Notes: a model not told the origin generated them from the sequence alone. Numbered from the stretch's first letter, positions 34,725 through 44,348 are shown. The stretch: DNA of 64,000 nt from an uncultured Sanguibacteroides sp. (GCF_900543425.1 NZ_UQRQ01000005.1:1-64000), one strand, 5' to 3'. Program-made: numbers and translations.

Positions 34725-35909
34725 ATGAAGATAAAAACGGGACAAGGAAGCATCTCCCTATTCGCTCTATTGGCCATCTACTCCATATCTATGGTAACTT
34801 CATTACCGGGCTTGGCTATTTCCCCTATACTCGGATCTCTTGAAACCATTTTTAAAGGTGCAAGCGATTTACAATTACAAATGCTGGAATCACTTCCCTC
34901 TTTTATCATCGTCCCTTTTATCCTTTTGGCCGGTAAACTATCCATGCACGCGAATCAGAAAAAAGTCTTAATTATCGGATTAGGTATATTTTTCGGATGC
35001 AGCATTATCTATCCGTTTGCAAATACCTTAAGCCTTCTATTGATAATCAGTGCATTATTAGGCATAGGTGCCGGAATGGTTATTCCATTCTCAACAGGTT
35101 TGATCGCAGATTACTTTACAGGCAAATACCGAACAAAACAGTTAGGCATAGTCTCTTCCATAACAAACATCACGTTAGTCTTGGCCACCTTACTGTCCGG
35201 TATTCTGGCCGATATCAATTGGCATTATTCCTTTCTGGTCTATTGCCTATCCGGGATATCCCTTTTGTTTGCCTTTAAACTGAAAAATGATCCGCCTTCC
35301 AATATAAAGGCGAAACCGACACCACATAAATCTTTTGCACTTCAGTGGCCTGTCGGTCTGATGTTATTCTATTACCTTATCACGATCCTCGCTTTGACCA
35401 TTCCATTTAATCTGGCCCTTTACATGGAAAACCTACACATTGGAAAATCCGATACATCGGGAAGCCTTATTTCGGTCTTCTTTCTGTCCATGACTCTTCC
35501 CGGCTTTTTCATCAACAAAGTCATATCCTGGTTCAAGACCTATACAAATTTTATAGCAATGGCATCTATTACGGTAGGACTAATTTTATTCGCCATTAGA
35601 AGCGATCTGTTTACTCTTATTTTAGGAGTAATTCTAATCGGTTTGGGGTACGGATGCATGCAACCCATCATTTATGATAAAACAGCCAATAGCTCCTCTC
35701 ATCCGACTTACGCTCTTGCGCTGGTCATGTCAATGAATTATATTGCTATCATTACCTATCCCTTCATACTCCGGGGGCTGGGAAATCTATTTGCAACAGA
35801 TTCATCCTATTTCCCCTTTGTATTGAATATGTTTATTAGTGCCGGCTTTACCCTGTTTATCTACTTCCGTCGAAAAACAAAAACAGTAGGAATTTCTTCG
35901 GATGAGTGA
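34725..35909 (+). CDS. MFS transporter
   Basis: A 394-residue major-facilitator protein with 12 predicted helices. The N-terminal block YSISMVTSLPGLAISPILGSLETIF resembles CynX/NimT-type and drug-exporter-like members. GIGAGMVIPFSTGLIADYFTGKYRTKQLG near residue 105 holds the loop 2-3/4-5 family pattern. The substrate is not predictable. It lies alone, 77 bp after the methyltransferase gene. Confidence 0.88.
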   Translation: MKIKTGQGSISLFALLAIYSISMVTSLPGLAISPILGSLETIFKGASDLQLQMLESLPSFIIVPFILLAGKLSMHANQKKVLIIGLGIFFGCSIIYPFANTLSLLLIISALLGIGAGMVIPFSTGLIADYFTGKYRTKQLGIVSSITNITLVLATLLSGILADINWHYSFLVYCLSGISLLFAFKLKNDPPSNIKAKPTPHKSFALQWPVGLMLFYYLITILALTIPFNLALYMENLHIGKSDTSGSLISVFFLSMTLPGFFINKVISWFKTYTNFIAMASITVGLILFAIRSDLFTLILGVILIGLGYGCMQPIIYDKTANSSSHPTYALALVMSMNYIAIITYPFILRGLGNLFATDSSYFPFVLNMFISAGFTLFIYFRRKTKTVGISSDE

Positions 35910-36046
35910 TAAATCTTTGTCAAAGTTAAATATTGTGAGGAATTAAACCTTCATCCCTGTTTCCCGTACTTACTTTGAATACAAACAAAGCTTTATAAAT
36001 TATAGAACAATATTCTAAATTAATTAACCAAACTTCAATTTAAATT

Positions 36047-37624
36047 ATGGCAACAAATTCAAACAAAAAGGGTTCCGTAGCAAAGCTCAGCGTTATGACT
36101 TTAGCAATCATGAACGTGGCAGCCGTAGTAAGTCTTCGGGGACTACCTGCAGAAGCTGAATACGGATTAAGCTCTGCATTTTATTATTTGTTTGCAGCTA
36201 TCGTATTTCTTGTTCCAACGGCTTTAGTCGCCGCCGAATTAGCTGCAATGTTTTCACAAAAGCAAGGTGGAGTTTTCCGTTGGGTCGGCGAAGCTTATGG
36301 AAAACGATTCGGTTTTTTGGCTATTTTTCTCCAATGGATCGAGAGTACCATCTGGTATCCGACAGTATTAACCTTCGGTGCCGTATCCATTGCCTATATA
36401 GGGATGAACCCGACAGGAGATGCTTTATTAGCCTCCAATAAGGTCTTCACCTTAGTTACCGTATTAATTATCTACTGGGTCGCTACCTTCATCTCACTAA
36501 AAGGATTAGGATGGGTCGGGAAAGTCTCCAAGATAGGTGCCATGGTAGGAACAATCATCCCTGCCGCCCTATTGATCATTTTCGGAATCATCTACATCTC
36601 AACAGGTGGCCATAACAATATGGACATGAGTCAAGGTTTCTTTCCGGATTTGGCAAACTTCGATAACCTGGTTTTAGCCTCAGGTATATTTCTCTTTTAT
36701 GCCGGTATGGAGATGATGGGTATTCACGTGATGGAAGTAACCCCTCCTGCCGCCAAAAACTATCCGAAAGCAATCTTCATCGGAGCCGGAATCACGGTTC
36801 TGATCTTCGTTTTAGGAACCTTCTCTTTAGGCTTGATCATTCCTGCAAAAGACATCAATCTGACACAGAGCTTGTTGGTAGGATTTGACAATTATTTGAG
36901 ATACCTCCACATAAGCTGGGCCTCTCCAATCATTGCCATCGCCCTTATGTTCGGAGTACTGGCAGGAGTATTGACCTGGGTTGCCGGTCCGTCAAAAGGT
37001 ATCTTTACCGTGGGTAAAGCCGGATATTTGCCTCCCTTCTTCCAAAAAACCAATAAAATAGGCGTACAAAAAAATATTCTATTCGTACAGGGAGGAGTCG
37101 TAACGATTCTGGCCTTATTATTCGTCGTTATGCCGTCCGTACAATCTTTCTATCAGATTCTTTCTCAATTGACAGTACTTCTATACCTGATCATGTATCT
37201 ATTGATGTTTTCAGGAGCCATTGTACTGCGTTACAAAATGAAAAAGGCAGAACGTCCCTTTGCCATCGGTAGAAAAGGCAACGGCCTGATATGGATTATC
37301 GGCGGACTCGGATTCTGTGGAGCCTTGCTCGCCTTTATATTGAGTTTTATTCCGCCTTCCCAGATCAATACCGGTAGCAACACCGTTTGGTTCTCCGTTC
37401 TGATCATCGGATGTGTCGTTGTTGTCGCAACTCCGTTCATTATCTATGCTTCCCGGAAACCTTCCTGGAAAGACCCGAATGCGGATATCGAACCTTTCCA
37501 CTGGGAAGAAACACCGGCTGTTGCTACAGCATCGGCCACGACCACAGCTTCCGCACCGGCACAACCAAACACAAAGCCGAATACAACAACAGACAATACG
37601 ACACCAACTACAGATAAAAAATAA
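36047..37624 (+). CDS. gadC: Glutamate/GABA antiporter
   Basis: A 525-residue APC-superfamily antiporter with 12 helices. It imports glutamate and exports GABA made by GadB, consuming a proton per cycle. Typical blocks are NVAAVVSLRGLPAEAEYGLSSAFYYLF near residue 24 and FYAGMEMMGIHVMEVTPPAAKNYPKAI near residue 222. The C-terminal tail (about 485-525) is Ala/Thr/Pro/Asn-rich, and resembles the regulatory plug position of E. coli GadC but not its sequence. It starts the gadC-glutaminase-channel unit (21-bp and 84-bp gaps); GadB is encoded 2.5 kb away in the opposite direction. Confidence 0.92.
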   Translation: MATNSNKKGSVAKLSVMTLAIMNVAAVVSLRGLPAEAEYGLSSAFYYLFAAIVFLVPTALVAAELAAMFSQKQGGVFRWVGEAYGKRFGFLAIFLQWIESTIWYPTVLTFGAVSIAYIGMNPTGDALLASNKVFTLVTVLIIYWVATFISLKGLGWVGKVSKIGAMVGTIIPAALLIIFGIIYISTGGHNNMDMSQGFFPDLANFDNLVLASGIFLFYAGMEMMGIHVMEVTPPAAKNYPKAIFIGAGITVLIFVLGTFSLGLIIPAKDINLTQSLLVGFDNYLRYLHISWASPIIAIALMFGVLAGVLTWVAGPSKGIFTVGKAGYLPPFFQKTNKIGVQKNILFVQGGVVTILALLFVVMPSVQSFYQILSQLTVLLYLIMYLLMFSGAIVLRYKMKKAERPFAIGRKGNGLIWIIGGLGFCGALLAFILSFIPPSQINTGSNTVWFSVLIIGCVVVVATPFIIYASRKPSWKDPNADIEPFHWEETPAVATASATTTASAPAQPNTKPNTTTDNTTPTTDKK

Positions 37625-37645
37625 ACTAAACTAAAAAACAAGCAC

Positions 37646-38611
37646 ATGAAACAGACTATCAAATTGTCAGACCTTAAGGCTGTTGTCGCCGAGGCCCATG
37701 AAAAACTAAAGGGATTGAAGGGAGGAGCCAACGCAAACTACATCCCTTTTTTGGCAAAAATCGACCCTAATCTGTTCGGAATAGCCATATGTCTCCCCTC
37801 AGGAGAAATTATTGAAGCAGGAGACACCAATTATGTTTTCGGTATCGAATCCATTTCTAAAGTACATACGGCCGTTCTGGTCTTACGCCAATATGGAGCC
37901 GAAACCCTACTGGAAAAGATCGGTGCTGATGCGACCGGATTACCTTTTAACTCAATTATGGCTATCTTATTGGAAAAAGATCATCCGAGTACACCTCTCG
38001 TAAACTCGGGAGCAATTGCCGCCGATAGTATGGTTAAGCCTGTCGGAGACAGTAACGCCAAATGGGCCGCAATCATCGATAACATGACCGACCTCTGCGG
38101 TAGTGAACTGATCCTACAGGATGAACTCTACAAATCAGAAACTGCCACAAACTTTAATAACCGCTCGATCGCTTGGTTATTAAAAAATTACAATCGAATA
38201 TACGACGATCCGGATATGTCTCTTGACCTCTATACCCGTCAATGTTCTATGGGAGTGACAGCCAAGCAACTGGCTATCGCCGGATGTACCATTGCCAATA
38301 AAGGTAAAAACCCCGTAACGGGCAAACAGGTATTCGATGAAAAATTAGCCCCGCAAATCGTTTCTTTAATCGCTACTGTCGGTTTCTACGAACATACCGG
38401 AGACTGGCTTTATACAAGCGGTATTCCTGCAAAAACAGGAGTTGGCGGAGGCGTTATGGGTACGCTCCCCGGAGGATTCGGTATTGCAGCCTTTGCCCCT
38501 CCCCTGGACGATGCGGGAAATTCGGTAAAAGCGCAAGCTGCCATTAAATACATCGCTCAAAAATTGAAAGTAAATGTATTTAATGGAAATAGCATAGAAA
38601 TTACAGAATAA
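37646..38611 (+). CDS. glsA: Glutaminase A
   Basis: A 321-residue serine-type glutaminase that hydrolyses glutamine to glutamate and ammonia. The catalytic SxxK is in GIESISKVHTAVLVL near residue 68, and the substrate block NSGAIAADSM is near residue 118. The late GVGGGVMGTLPGGFGIAAF near residue 268 is the oxyanion and dimer region. Next to gadC it provides both a proton sink (ammonia) and glutamate for the GABA cycle, the known glutamine-dependent acid-resistance logic in gut bacteria. Confidence 0.94.
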   Translation: MKQTIKLSDLKAVVAEAHEKLKGLKGGANANYIPFLAKIDPNLFGIAICLPSGEIIEAGDTNYVFGIESISKVHTAVLVLRQYGAETLLEKIGADATGLPFNSIMAILLEKDHPSTPLVNSGAIAADSMVKPVGDSNAKWAAIIDNMTDLCGSELILQDELYKSETATNFNNRSIAWLLKNYNRIYDDPDMSLDLYTRQCSMGVTAKQLAIAGCTIANKGKNPVTGKQVFDEKLAPQIVSLIATVGFYEHTGDWLYTSGIPAKTGVGGGVMGTLPGGFGIAAFAPPLDDAGNSVKAQAAIKYIAQKLKVNVFNGNSIEITE

Positions 38612-38695
38612 AATCTGTTTCAGTTTATAATTTTGGGATTTATGGCAAGACAAATACGATCTCTTCTGTAAATCCCAATTATACATAAATATACT

Positions 38696-39370
38696 ATGGA
38701 ACCAAGAAGCAAAGTATTAGAAAAAATCCTTAACGCTCTTGTACTGGTCGGAAGTATCGCCATTATCATCGTTATATCCATCGAGTTACTATCCCCGGAA
38801 AACACATTAAGCGAACAATTTATACTTCATTTTCATCTATGGGTCTGTTCCATCTTCCTGGCTGATTTCTTTGTTCGATGGTATACAGACAGGTGGAGTA
38901 AACGCTTTTTTTTCCATAACCTGTTTTTTCTACTTGTATCCATTCCCTATCTCAACATTGTCCATGCTATAACCACAACTATCTCCCACGGCCTTTGGTT
39001 GACGTTAAGATTAATTCCCTTGGCCCGAGGAATATATGGAGTATCACTTATCGTAGGATGGATGAGCCGCAGTAAGGTCACCAATTTATTTGCAACATAC
39101 CTGACCATCCTATTTACAACCATCTATTTTTGCAGTATTCTCTTTTTCTTTATGGAACATGGCGTCAATCCTATGGTCAAAAACTATTGGGACGCTTTCA
39201 ATTGGGCCCTTATGAATGTCACCACAGTAGGTTCCAATATCTTTGGAGTTACAAAAATAGGACAGTCCCTTGCAGTCATTTTAGCTGCCGCAGGCATGAT
39301 CTTTTTCCCGATCTTCACGGCATACGTCACCACTAAATTTCAGGCCAAACGAAAAGAAGCTGAAAAGTAA
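38696..39370 (+). CDS. Six-helix ion channel (voltage-gated K+ channel-like) with unusual filter
   Basis: A 224-residue membrane protein with S1-S6-like helices and a pore loop before the last helix. S4 is poorly charged (WLTLRLIPLARGIYG). The selectivity-filter position reads TTVGSNIFG instead of TVGYG, so K+ selectivity is uncertain. Such channels recur in Bacteroidetes glutamate acid-resistance loci. It could compensate charge during acid stress, which is inference. It is the third gene after gadC and glsA. Its stop codon lies inside the left arm of a long REP-like hairpin. Confidence 0.82.
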   Translation: MEPRSKVLEKILNALVLVGSIAIIIVISIELLSPENTLSEQFILHFHLWVCSIFLADFFVRWYTDRWSKRFFFHNLFFLLVSIPYLNIVHAITTTISHGLWLTLRLIPLARGIYGVSLIVGWMSRSKVTNLFATYLTILFTTIYFCSILFFFMEHGVNPMVKNYWDAFNWALMNVTTVGSNIFGVTKIGQSLAVILAAAGMIFFPIFTAYVTTKFQAKRKEAEK

Positions 39371-39429
39371 TCCTCGGGGACGGTTCTCAAGGTTTAAAAA
39401 CATACCTTGAGAACCGTCCCCGAGGATTA
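39368..39429. repeat. REP-like palindrome, copy 1
   Basis: A perfect 26-bp inverted repeat (39368-39393 with 39404-39429) around a 10-base loop. The core CTCGGGGACGGTTCT is shared with the palindrome at 40055. GC-rich against an AT-rich background and placed between convergent genes. It can act as a bidirectional terminator but looks like a mobile REP-type element. Confidence 0.8.
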
Positions 39430-39435
39430 TAATAA

Positions 39436-39948
39436 TCACTTTTCAAGAAGTGATTGTTTCATTCTGATAATATCTGTCAGGTAATCCTGAAGATCCTGTT
39501 CATGTTCTTCTTCTTCGGCCAGAATCTTTTTCACGATATCGCAGGTGGTAAAATCTTTACCATTCGTAAAATCTGCTATCTCCTGATACCTCAGAATAGC
39601 GCAACGTTCAGAAGCTATGTTGTCTTTCAGTAAGCTGACAGAACCAAAGTCTTTCGGAGTATCATATTTGCACCTTGCCAGCTCGGACCATTTTTTAGGA
39701 TCTAAAACAGGTACTCCTTCCAACTCAATGATGCGTTTGGCTATCATCTGAGCATGCTTACGTTCTTCTTCAGCGTGTTCTTCAAACTCACTTTGTACAT
39801 TCGGACGCATAACGCCTTCAACGACTAATGCACCTACCCAATATTGGTAATATGCCAACCATTCTTCAGACAATGCTACATTCAATTGTGAAATCAAACT
39901 TTGCACGTCAAGCTTTCCTTGCAGGATTTTTACACTTTCTTTAGCCAT
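39436..39948 (-). CDS. Ferritin-like (Dps/bacterioferritin-type) protein
   Basis: A 170-residue four-helix protein of the ferritin-like superfamily. The iron-ligand pattern is visible as SEEWLAYYQYWVGALVVEG (first helix Glu), EFEEHAEEERKHAQM (second helix ExxH, near residue 58), and ILAEEEEHEQDL (late helix ExxH, near residue 147). It should oxidise and store iron or protect DNA during oxidative or acid stress. The Met at 39948 (MAKESVKILQGKLDVQSL) is chosen; the longer frame adds 33 unrelated residues. It sits convergent with the ion channel and is flanked on both sides by REP-like hairpins. Confidence 0.88.
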   Translation of the reverse strand: MAKESVKILQGKLDVQSLISQLNVALSEEWLAYYQYWVGALVVEGVMRPNVQSEFEEHAEEERKHAQMIAKRIIELEGVPVLDPKKWSELARCKYDTPKDFGSVSLLKDNIASERCAILRYQEIADFTNGKDFTTCDIVKKILAEEEEHEQDLQDYLTDIIRMKQSLLEK

Positions 39949-40054
39949 AATTTTAATGTTTAGTTCATTTTGTTTTATTTCCATGTGTAACGAACAAAGA
40001 AATTTTTTGTTTGAGTAACTTAAAATTTTAACAAAGATTTCCCTCACCGATTAA

Positions 40055-40110
40055 CCCTCGGGGACGGTTCTTGGGGATCAAAAATAACCCCTAAGAACCG
40101 TCCCCGGGGG
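40055..40110. repeat. REP-like palindrome, copy 2
   Basis: A 22-bp stem with two G-U pairs (40055-40076 with 40089-40110). It shares the CTCGGGGACGGTTCT core with the palindrome at 39368. It lies upstream of the ferritin-like gene, so the two copies bracket that gene. Confidence 0.8.
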
Positions 40111-40117
40111 GTAAATA

Positions 40118-40149
40118 AATACCCCGCAAAGGATTTTTTGCGGGGTATT
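40118..40149. terminator. Terminator after gadB
   Basis: AATACCCCGCAAA pairs with TTTGCGGGGTATT around a short loop. It is 25 bases past the gadB stop on the minus strand, with A/T tracts on both sides. Confidence 0.8.
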
Positions 40150-40173
40150 TTCAGAGCAGAACAATTATTTTGT

Positions 40174-41571
40174 TTATCTACTATGGTTAAAGCCTCTTGG
40201 TTTTTGCGGCATTTTCTTACTCCAGAGAATAGCGCTATTCGTAGGTTCTTCCAGTTTATTCAATTGATCTACACAACGTTTCATATCCTCCATCAACAAA
40301 TCTGCCAAATCGAAACCTGTTCCCTGACGAACGACAACACGCATGATAACGACATCTTCCATATCCTTAGGCATGGTATAAGCCGGAACCTGCCAACCTT
40401 CCACGTGTAAGGCATCGGACAAATCATACAATGTCCATTTCCGTTTGGGATCATCTTTCAACTTCCAAATAAACAACGGATTCGGCATTTCATTACTGAA
40501 GAATTCGAATATACCCATATCTTGCAACCGTTTTTTCAAATAGAAGCATACATCCAGACAATTCTGTTGTATTTGACGATAACCTTCCCATCCCAAACGC
40601 AAGAATTGATAATATTGAGCCAATACTTGATTTCCCGGACGAGAGAAGTTAATCGAAATACTCGGGATATCGGCACCTAAATAATTTACTGCAAAATTCA
40701 TCTCTTGGGGCAAATATTGCTTGTCTTTCCAAACAACCCAACCGACACCCGGATATACTAAACCAAATTTATGCCCCGATACGCTAATAGAAAGTACCCA
40801 TTTCAACCTGAAGTCCCATACGGTGTCCGGATCGATAAAAGGATGTATAAAACCACCAGTTGCCGCATCCACATGAATACAAATCTCCCAACCTTTTTCT
40901 GCATTCAATTTATCAAGTGCATCATTGATTTCCTTCACATTATCATTTAAACCCGTAATCGTAACTCCTTGGATTGGAACCACACAGATAGTGTTTTCGT
41001 CACACATTTTCACCACTTCTTGCGGATCAAGCGTAATCTTATCCATCGTAACCGGCACCATACGCATCTCAACGTCCCAATAGATCGCAAATTTCTCCCA
41101 TACGACCTGCATACAAGTAGAGATGATAAAATTCGGTTTATCGATAGGAAGTCCTTTCGCTTTCCGACGTTTTTGCCAGCGCTTTAAAGCCGCAATACCA
41201 CCCAACATACATGCCTCAGATGATCCGACAGTACTGGTCCCCGTACAATACGGTTTTTCCGGAGAGTTCCACAACTTGGCAATAATATTCACGCAGCGAC
41301 GTTCAATCTCAGCTGTTTGAGGATATTCCGTTTTATCAATCATGTTTTTATCCATGTTCTCGGTCATAACCCTTCGAGCATAATCATCCATCCAAGTAGA
41401 AACGAATGTAGCCAGATTCAAACGGGAATTCCCGTCCAACATAGCTTCATCATGAACAATTTGATAAGCAACTTCTCCGGGCATCGAACTTTTAGGCATC
41501 TCATATTTCGGAGCAACACGAGCTTCTTCCGGTGTTCCAAAAATAGGAGTGTTTGGATTTTCTGTTTTCAT
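40174..41571 (-). CDS. gadB: Glutamate decarboxylase
   Basis: A 465-residue PLP-dependent enzyme that converts glutamate to GABA and CO2, consuming one cytosolic proton. The PLP lysine is in SVSGHKFGLVYPGVGW near residue 272. TSTVGSSEACMLGGIAALKRWQ near residue 108 and HVDAATGGFIHPF near residue 237 are the other cofactor blocks. The C-terminal HSR end keeps the His seen in E. coli GadB pH-gating tails. It is on the opposite strand to gadC but clearly belongs to the same acid-resistance locus. Confidence 0.95.
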   Translation of the reverse strand: MKTENPNTPIFGTPEEARVAPKYEMPKSSMPGEVAYQIVHDEAMLDGNSRLNLATFVSTWMDDYARRVMTENMDKNMIDKTEYPQTAEIERRCVNIIAKLWNSPEKPYCTGTSTVGSSEACMLGGIAALKRWQKRRKAKGLPIDKPNFIISTCMQVVWEKFAIYWDVEMRMVPVTMDKITLDPQEVVKMCDENTICVVPIQGVTITGLNDNVKEINDALDKLNAEKGWEICIHVDAATGGFIHPFIDPDTVWDFRLKWVLSISVSGHKFGLVYPGVGWVVWKDKQYLPQEMNFAVNYLGADIPSISINFSRPGNQVLAQYYQFLRLGWEGYRQIQQNCLDVCFYLKKRLQDMGIFEFFSNEMPNPLFIWKLKDDPKRKWTLYDLSDALHVEGWQVPAYTMPKDMEDVVIMRVVVRQGTGFDLADLLMEDMKRCVDQLNKLEEPTNSAILWSKKMPQKPRGFNHSR

Positions 41572-41869
41572 AACTAATTGTTTTTAATATAATGTAACAT
41601 AATGAATTAACGAGTGCATTCCTTGGCGCTCGCTAATAGTTACGGGTTATTCTACCGAAGGTTTCGGCTCCTCACAATATTTAACTACACTTGCACTTTG
41701 CTTTACTACCTCATTCTTTTTTAATAAAAAATGGCTTAAAGAAACTTTGCCCTATTCTGGGGGAAACGCCCCTAAATTCCGGAAACAGATCACTTGTTTT
41801 TTCGGAACTTTCCCACCTGATTTTCAGTATAAACATAGAAATTGTCTAAACGAAATAAAAACCATTTTT

Positions 41870-43516
41870 ATGGAAGAAAGTTTTTTAAAGCTCATAGAAC
41901 ACAGTATAAAAGAGCATTGGAATTTGCCCTCTCTTTCCGACTATCAAGGGGCAAACCACACGTATAAAGATGTCGCCAGAAGAGTGGAAAAATTACATAT
42001 CTTATTCGAAAAAAGCGATATTCGCCCGGGAGACAGAATTGCTTTGTGCAGTCGGAATACAGCTAATTGGGGAATTGCTTTCTTAGCTGCACTGACTTAC
42101 GGAGCTGTTGCCGTTCCCATTTTAAACGAATTCAAACCGGATACCATCCATCATATCATCAATCATTCCGGAACACGTCTGCTTTTTGTCGGAAAATCGG
42201 TATGGGACGAGATAGATCACGAGGATATGCCTAACCTGGAGGGCATATTAGCCATGTCTGATTATTCGGTAATCTTTTCCAGGAGTAATAAACTGAAAGA
42301 AACCAATGCCCGCCTAAACGAACTTTTCGGGCAGAAATATCCGGAACGTTTTACAGCCAAAGACATCCAATACCGTGTAGATGCTCCGGAAGAGTTAGCC
42401 ATGATCAATTACACCTCAGGAACAACCAGTTCTCCGAAAGGAGTCATGCTCCCGTATCGAAGCATGTGGTCGAACTTAAGATATGCCCTAGACCAAATGG
42501 GATATCATCCGGGTGAAAAACTGGTATCCATTTTAACGATGGCCCATATGTACGGATTAGCTTTTGAGTTTATCTATCCATTCACCAGCGGTACCCATAT
42601 CTATTTTTTGCAGAAAATGCCATCACCTAAAATACTCAACGAAGTGTTTGCCGAAATACGTCCCCATCTTATCGTGGCCGTTCCTCTAATCATCGAAAAG
42701 ATAATCAAAAAAAGAGTCTTATCACAATTAGATAAATTTCATATTAAACTTATGCTAAAAATTCCGGTTTTAAACGGAAAAATTCGTCATAAAATCAAAC
42801 AAAAAATATTAGATGCTTTCGGGGGTCGATTTAAATTGCTCGCTATTGGAGGAGCAGCCTTAAACAAAGAAGTGGAAGCCTTCCTACATTCCGTTAAATT
42901 CCCTTATACGGTGGGATACGGTATGACCGAGTGCGGACCGGCCATTGCTTTCGATCATTGGGACACCTTCCGTCCCACCTCTTGCGGAAAGGTGGTGGAT
43001 CGAATGGAATTAAAAATCGCCTCCTCCGACCCGGAGCAAGTCGTGGGAGAAATTCTTACCCGTGGAATGAACGTTATGGACGGCTATTACGAGAATCCAG
43101 AAGCCACAAATACAGTATTGGATTCAGAAAAATGGTTACACACGGGCGATCTCGGCATTATCGATAAAGACGGTTACCTCTATATCAAAGGACGTAGTAA
43201 AAATATGATATTAGGACCGAGCGGCCAAAACATTTACCCGGAAGAGATTGAAGATTATCTGAATGTCATGCCTTATATCGCAGAATCTATAGTAATCGAA
43301 AGAGAAGGAAAACTAATCGGACTGGTATATCCGGACTTCGAAGCCATGAAACAAAATAAAATATCGGCCGAGAATTTATCCAAAATTTTAGATGAAAGTC
43401 GGAAACAAGTGAATCAACAGCTCCCGGTATATAGTCAAATAGCCCGTATCATGATTCACAACGAAGAGTTTGAAAAAACACCCAAAAGAAGCATCAAACG
43501 TTATCTGTATCAATAA
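41870..43516 (+). CDS. AMP-dependent acyl-CoA ligase, copy 1
   Basis: A 548-residue ANL-superfamily enzyme, long-chain fatty-acid-CoA ligase type. The AMP/ATP loop is INYTSGTTSSPKGVMLP near residue 180, the substrate block VGYGMTECGPAI is near 350, and the hinge TGDLGIIDKDGYLYIKGRSKN is near 425. The catalytic Lys is near the end in KTPKRSIKRYLYQ. The start at 41870 (MEESFLKLIEHSI) is chosen because the paralogue at 44349 begins the same way (MEESFLFYIEQSI). The longer frame starts in the gadB upstream region. Probably activates fatty acids for lipid recycling. Confidence 0.9.
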   Translation: MEESFLKLIEHSIKEHWNLPSLSDYQGANHTYKDVARRVEKLHILFEKSDIRPGDRIALCSRNTANWGIAFLAALTYGAVAVPILNEFKPDTIHHIINHSGTRLLFVGKSVWDEIDHEDMPNLEGILAMSDYSVIFSRSNKLKETNARLNELFGQKYPERFTAKDIQYRVDAPEELAMINYTSGTTSSPKGVMLPYRSMWSNLRYALDQMGYHPGEKLVSILTMAHMYGLAFEFIYPFTSGTHIYFLQKMPSPKILNEVFAEIRPHLIVAVPLIIEKIIKKRVLSQLDKFHIKLMLKIPVLNGKIRHKIKQKILDAFGGRFKLLAIGGAALNKEVEAFLHSVKFPYTVGYGMTECGPAIAFDHWDTFRPTSCGKVVDRMELKIASSDPEQVVGEILTRGMNVMDGYYENPEATNTVLDSEKWLHTGDLGIIDKDGYLYIKGRSKNMILGPSGQNIYPEEIEDYLNVMPYIAESIVIEREGKLIGLVYPDFEAMKQNKISAENLSKILDESRKQVNQQLPVYSQIARIMIHNEEFEKTPKRSIKRYLYQ

Positions 43517-43660
43517 AAAAGCTGACTATAAAACTTCTATCTTTCAAAAAGATGGAAGATTACATATTTTTTATTATCTTGCCATAATGACAGGTTCCTT
43601 TTACTTCGGTATGGAATTTGTTTGTTATAAAAACGGGAAAAACAACTAAAATTAAAAACA

Positions 43661-44245
43661 ATGAAAACAAAAAAAAGCATCTTAATCATTGGAATACTTA
43701 TTTTTTCCTCTTTTGTAGTAACGGCAAGGGAGAAAAAGACTAAAGTAGATACAGCCGCTTTTAATCGTATCGTAGAACTCGTGAAAAGTAAAGTTTTTTA
43801 CATCAATCTTGACGATGCATTTCCGAGCGGAAATAGTAGTATAACAATAGATTCAAAATACGGGAGAAAAACAATCGGCGGAGAAGGTCATGTTTCCCTG
43901 ACAATGAATCAAGGAGAAATTTTTTTAATGGACACGATCGCTACCGGAAAACTTCCGTTCTTTGGCAGAGCTTATTCTGTTCCGTATGGTGAAGGCGGTG
44001 GCATTGAATTCGAGAAGGCAAAATTAACAAATGAATCATTGAAGGTCATTAAGAAACGGAAAAAACAATACGTGGAATATACCTTCCAAGTCAGGAACCG
44101 CAATGATATTTTTTCTTTTTATGTAGAGATCTATTCCAACGGTTTTTGCAGCGTAAAAGTCAACAGTAATAACCGGGCTTCGATCTCTTATGACGGGAAA
44201 GTATCTCCTATCCCGGAAGATAAAAAGGCTATTTACATGAAATAA
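43661..44245 (+). CDS. DUF4251 family exported protein
   Basis: A 194-residue protein with a signal peptide (KSILIIGILIFSSFVVTA) and a DUF4251 domain. The blocks include AFPSGNSSITIDSKYG near residue 52, the GRAYSVPYGEGGGIEF turn near residue 106, and the C-terminal FYVEIYSNGFCSVKVNSNNRASISYDG. DUF4251 proteins are Bacteroidetes-specific periplasmic or surface proteins of unknown function. It lies between the two acyl-CoA ligase paralogues, which may only be coincidence of a duplication. Confidence 0.86.
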   Translation: MKTKKSILIIGILIFSSFVVTAREKKTKVDTAAFNRIVELVKSKVFYINLDDAFPSGNSSITIDSKYGRKTIGGEGHVSLTMNQGEIFLMDTIATGKLPFFGRAYSVPYGEGGGIEFEKAKLTNESLKVIKKRKKQYVEYTFQVRNRNDIFSFYVEIYSNGFCSVKVNSNNRASISYDGKVSPIPEDKKAIYMK

Positions 44246-44246
44246 G

Positions 44247-44267
44247 AAAGGGCATAAAGGCCCTTTT
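44247..44267 (+). terminator. Intrinsic terminator after the DUF4251 gene
   Basis: AAAGGGC pairs with GCCCTTT around a 6-base loop, followed by TTCTC. Confidence 0.7.
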
Positions 44268-44316
44268 CTCAATTCTTAAAAAAACTCATCCCTTGCGTTA
44301 TCTGAAAATAATTTCT

Positions 44317-44324
44317 TAAATTTG
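44317..44324 (+). promoter_or_regulatory. -7 box for acyl-CoA ligase copy 2
   Basis: TAAATTTG, a TAnnTTTG match 24 bp before the start at 44349. It also rules out an in-frame ATG at 44322. Confidence 0.6.
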
Positions 44325-44348
44325 AATTTTGTATCATCATATAATGCA

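Noticed and set aside
37500..37624. Possible separate domain or frameshift at the end of gadC
   Set aside because: The tail is low-complexity Ala/Thr/Pro/Asn sequence in frame, a plausible disordered tail.
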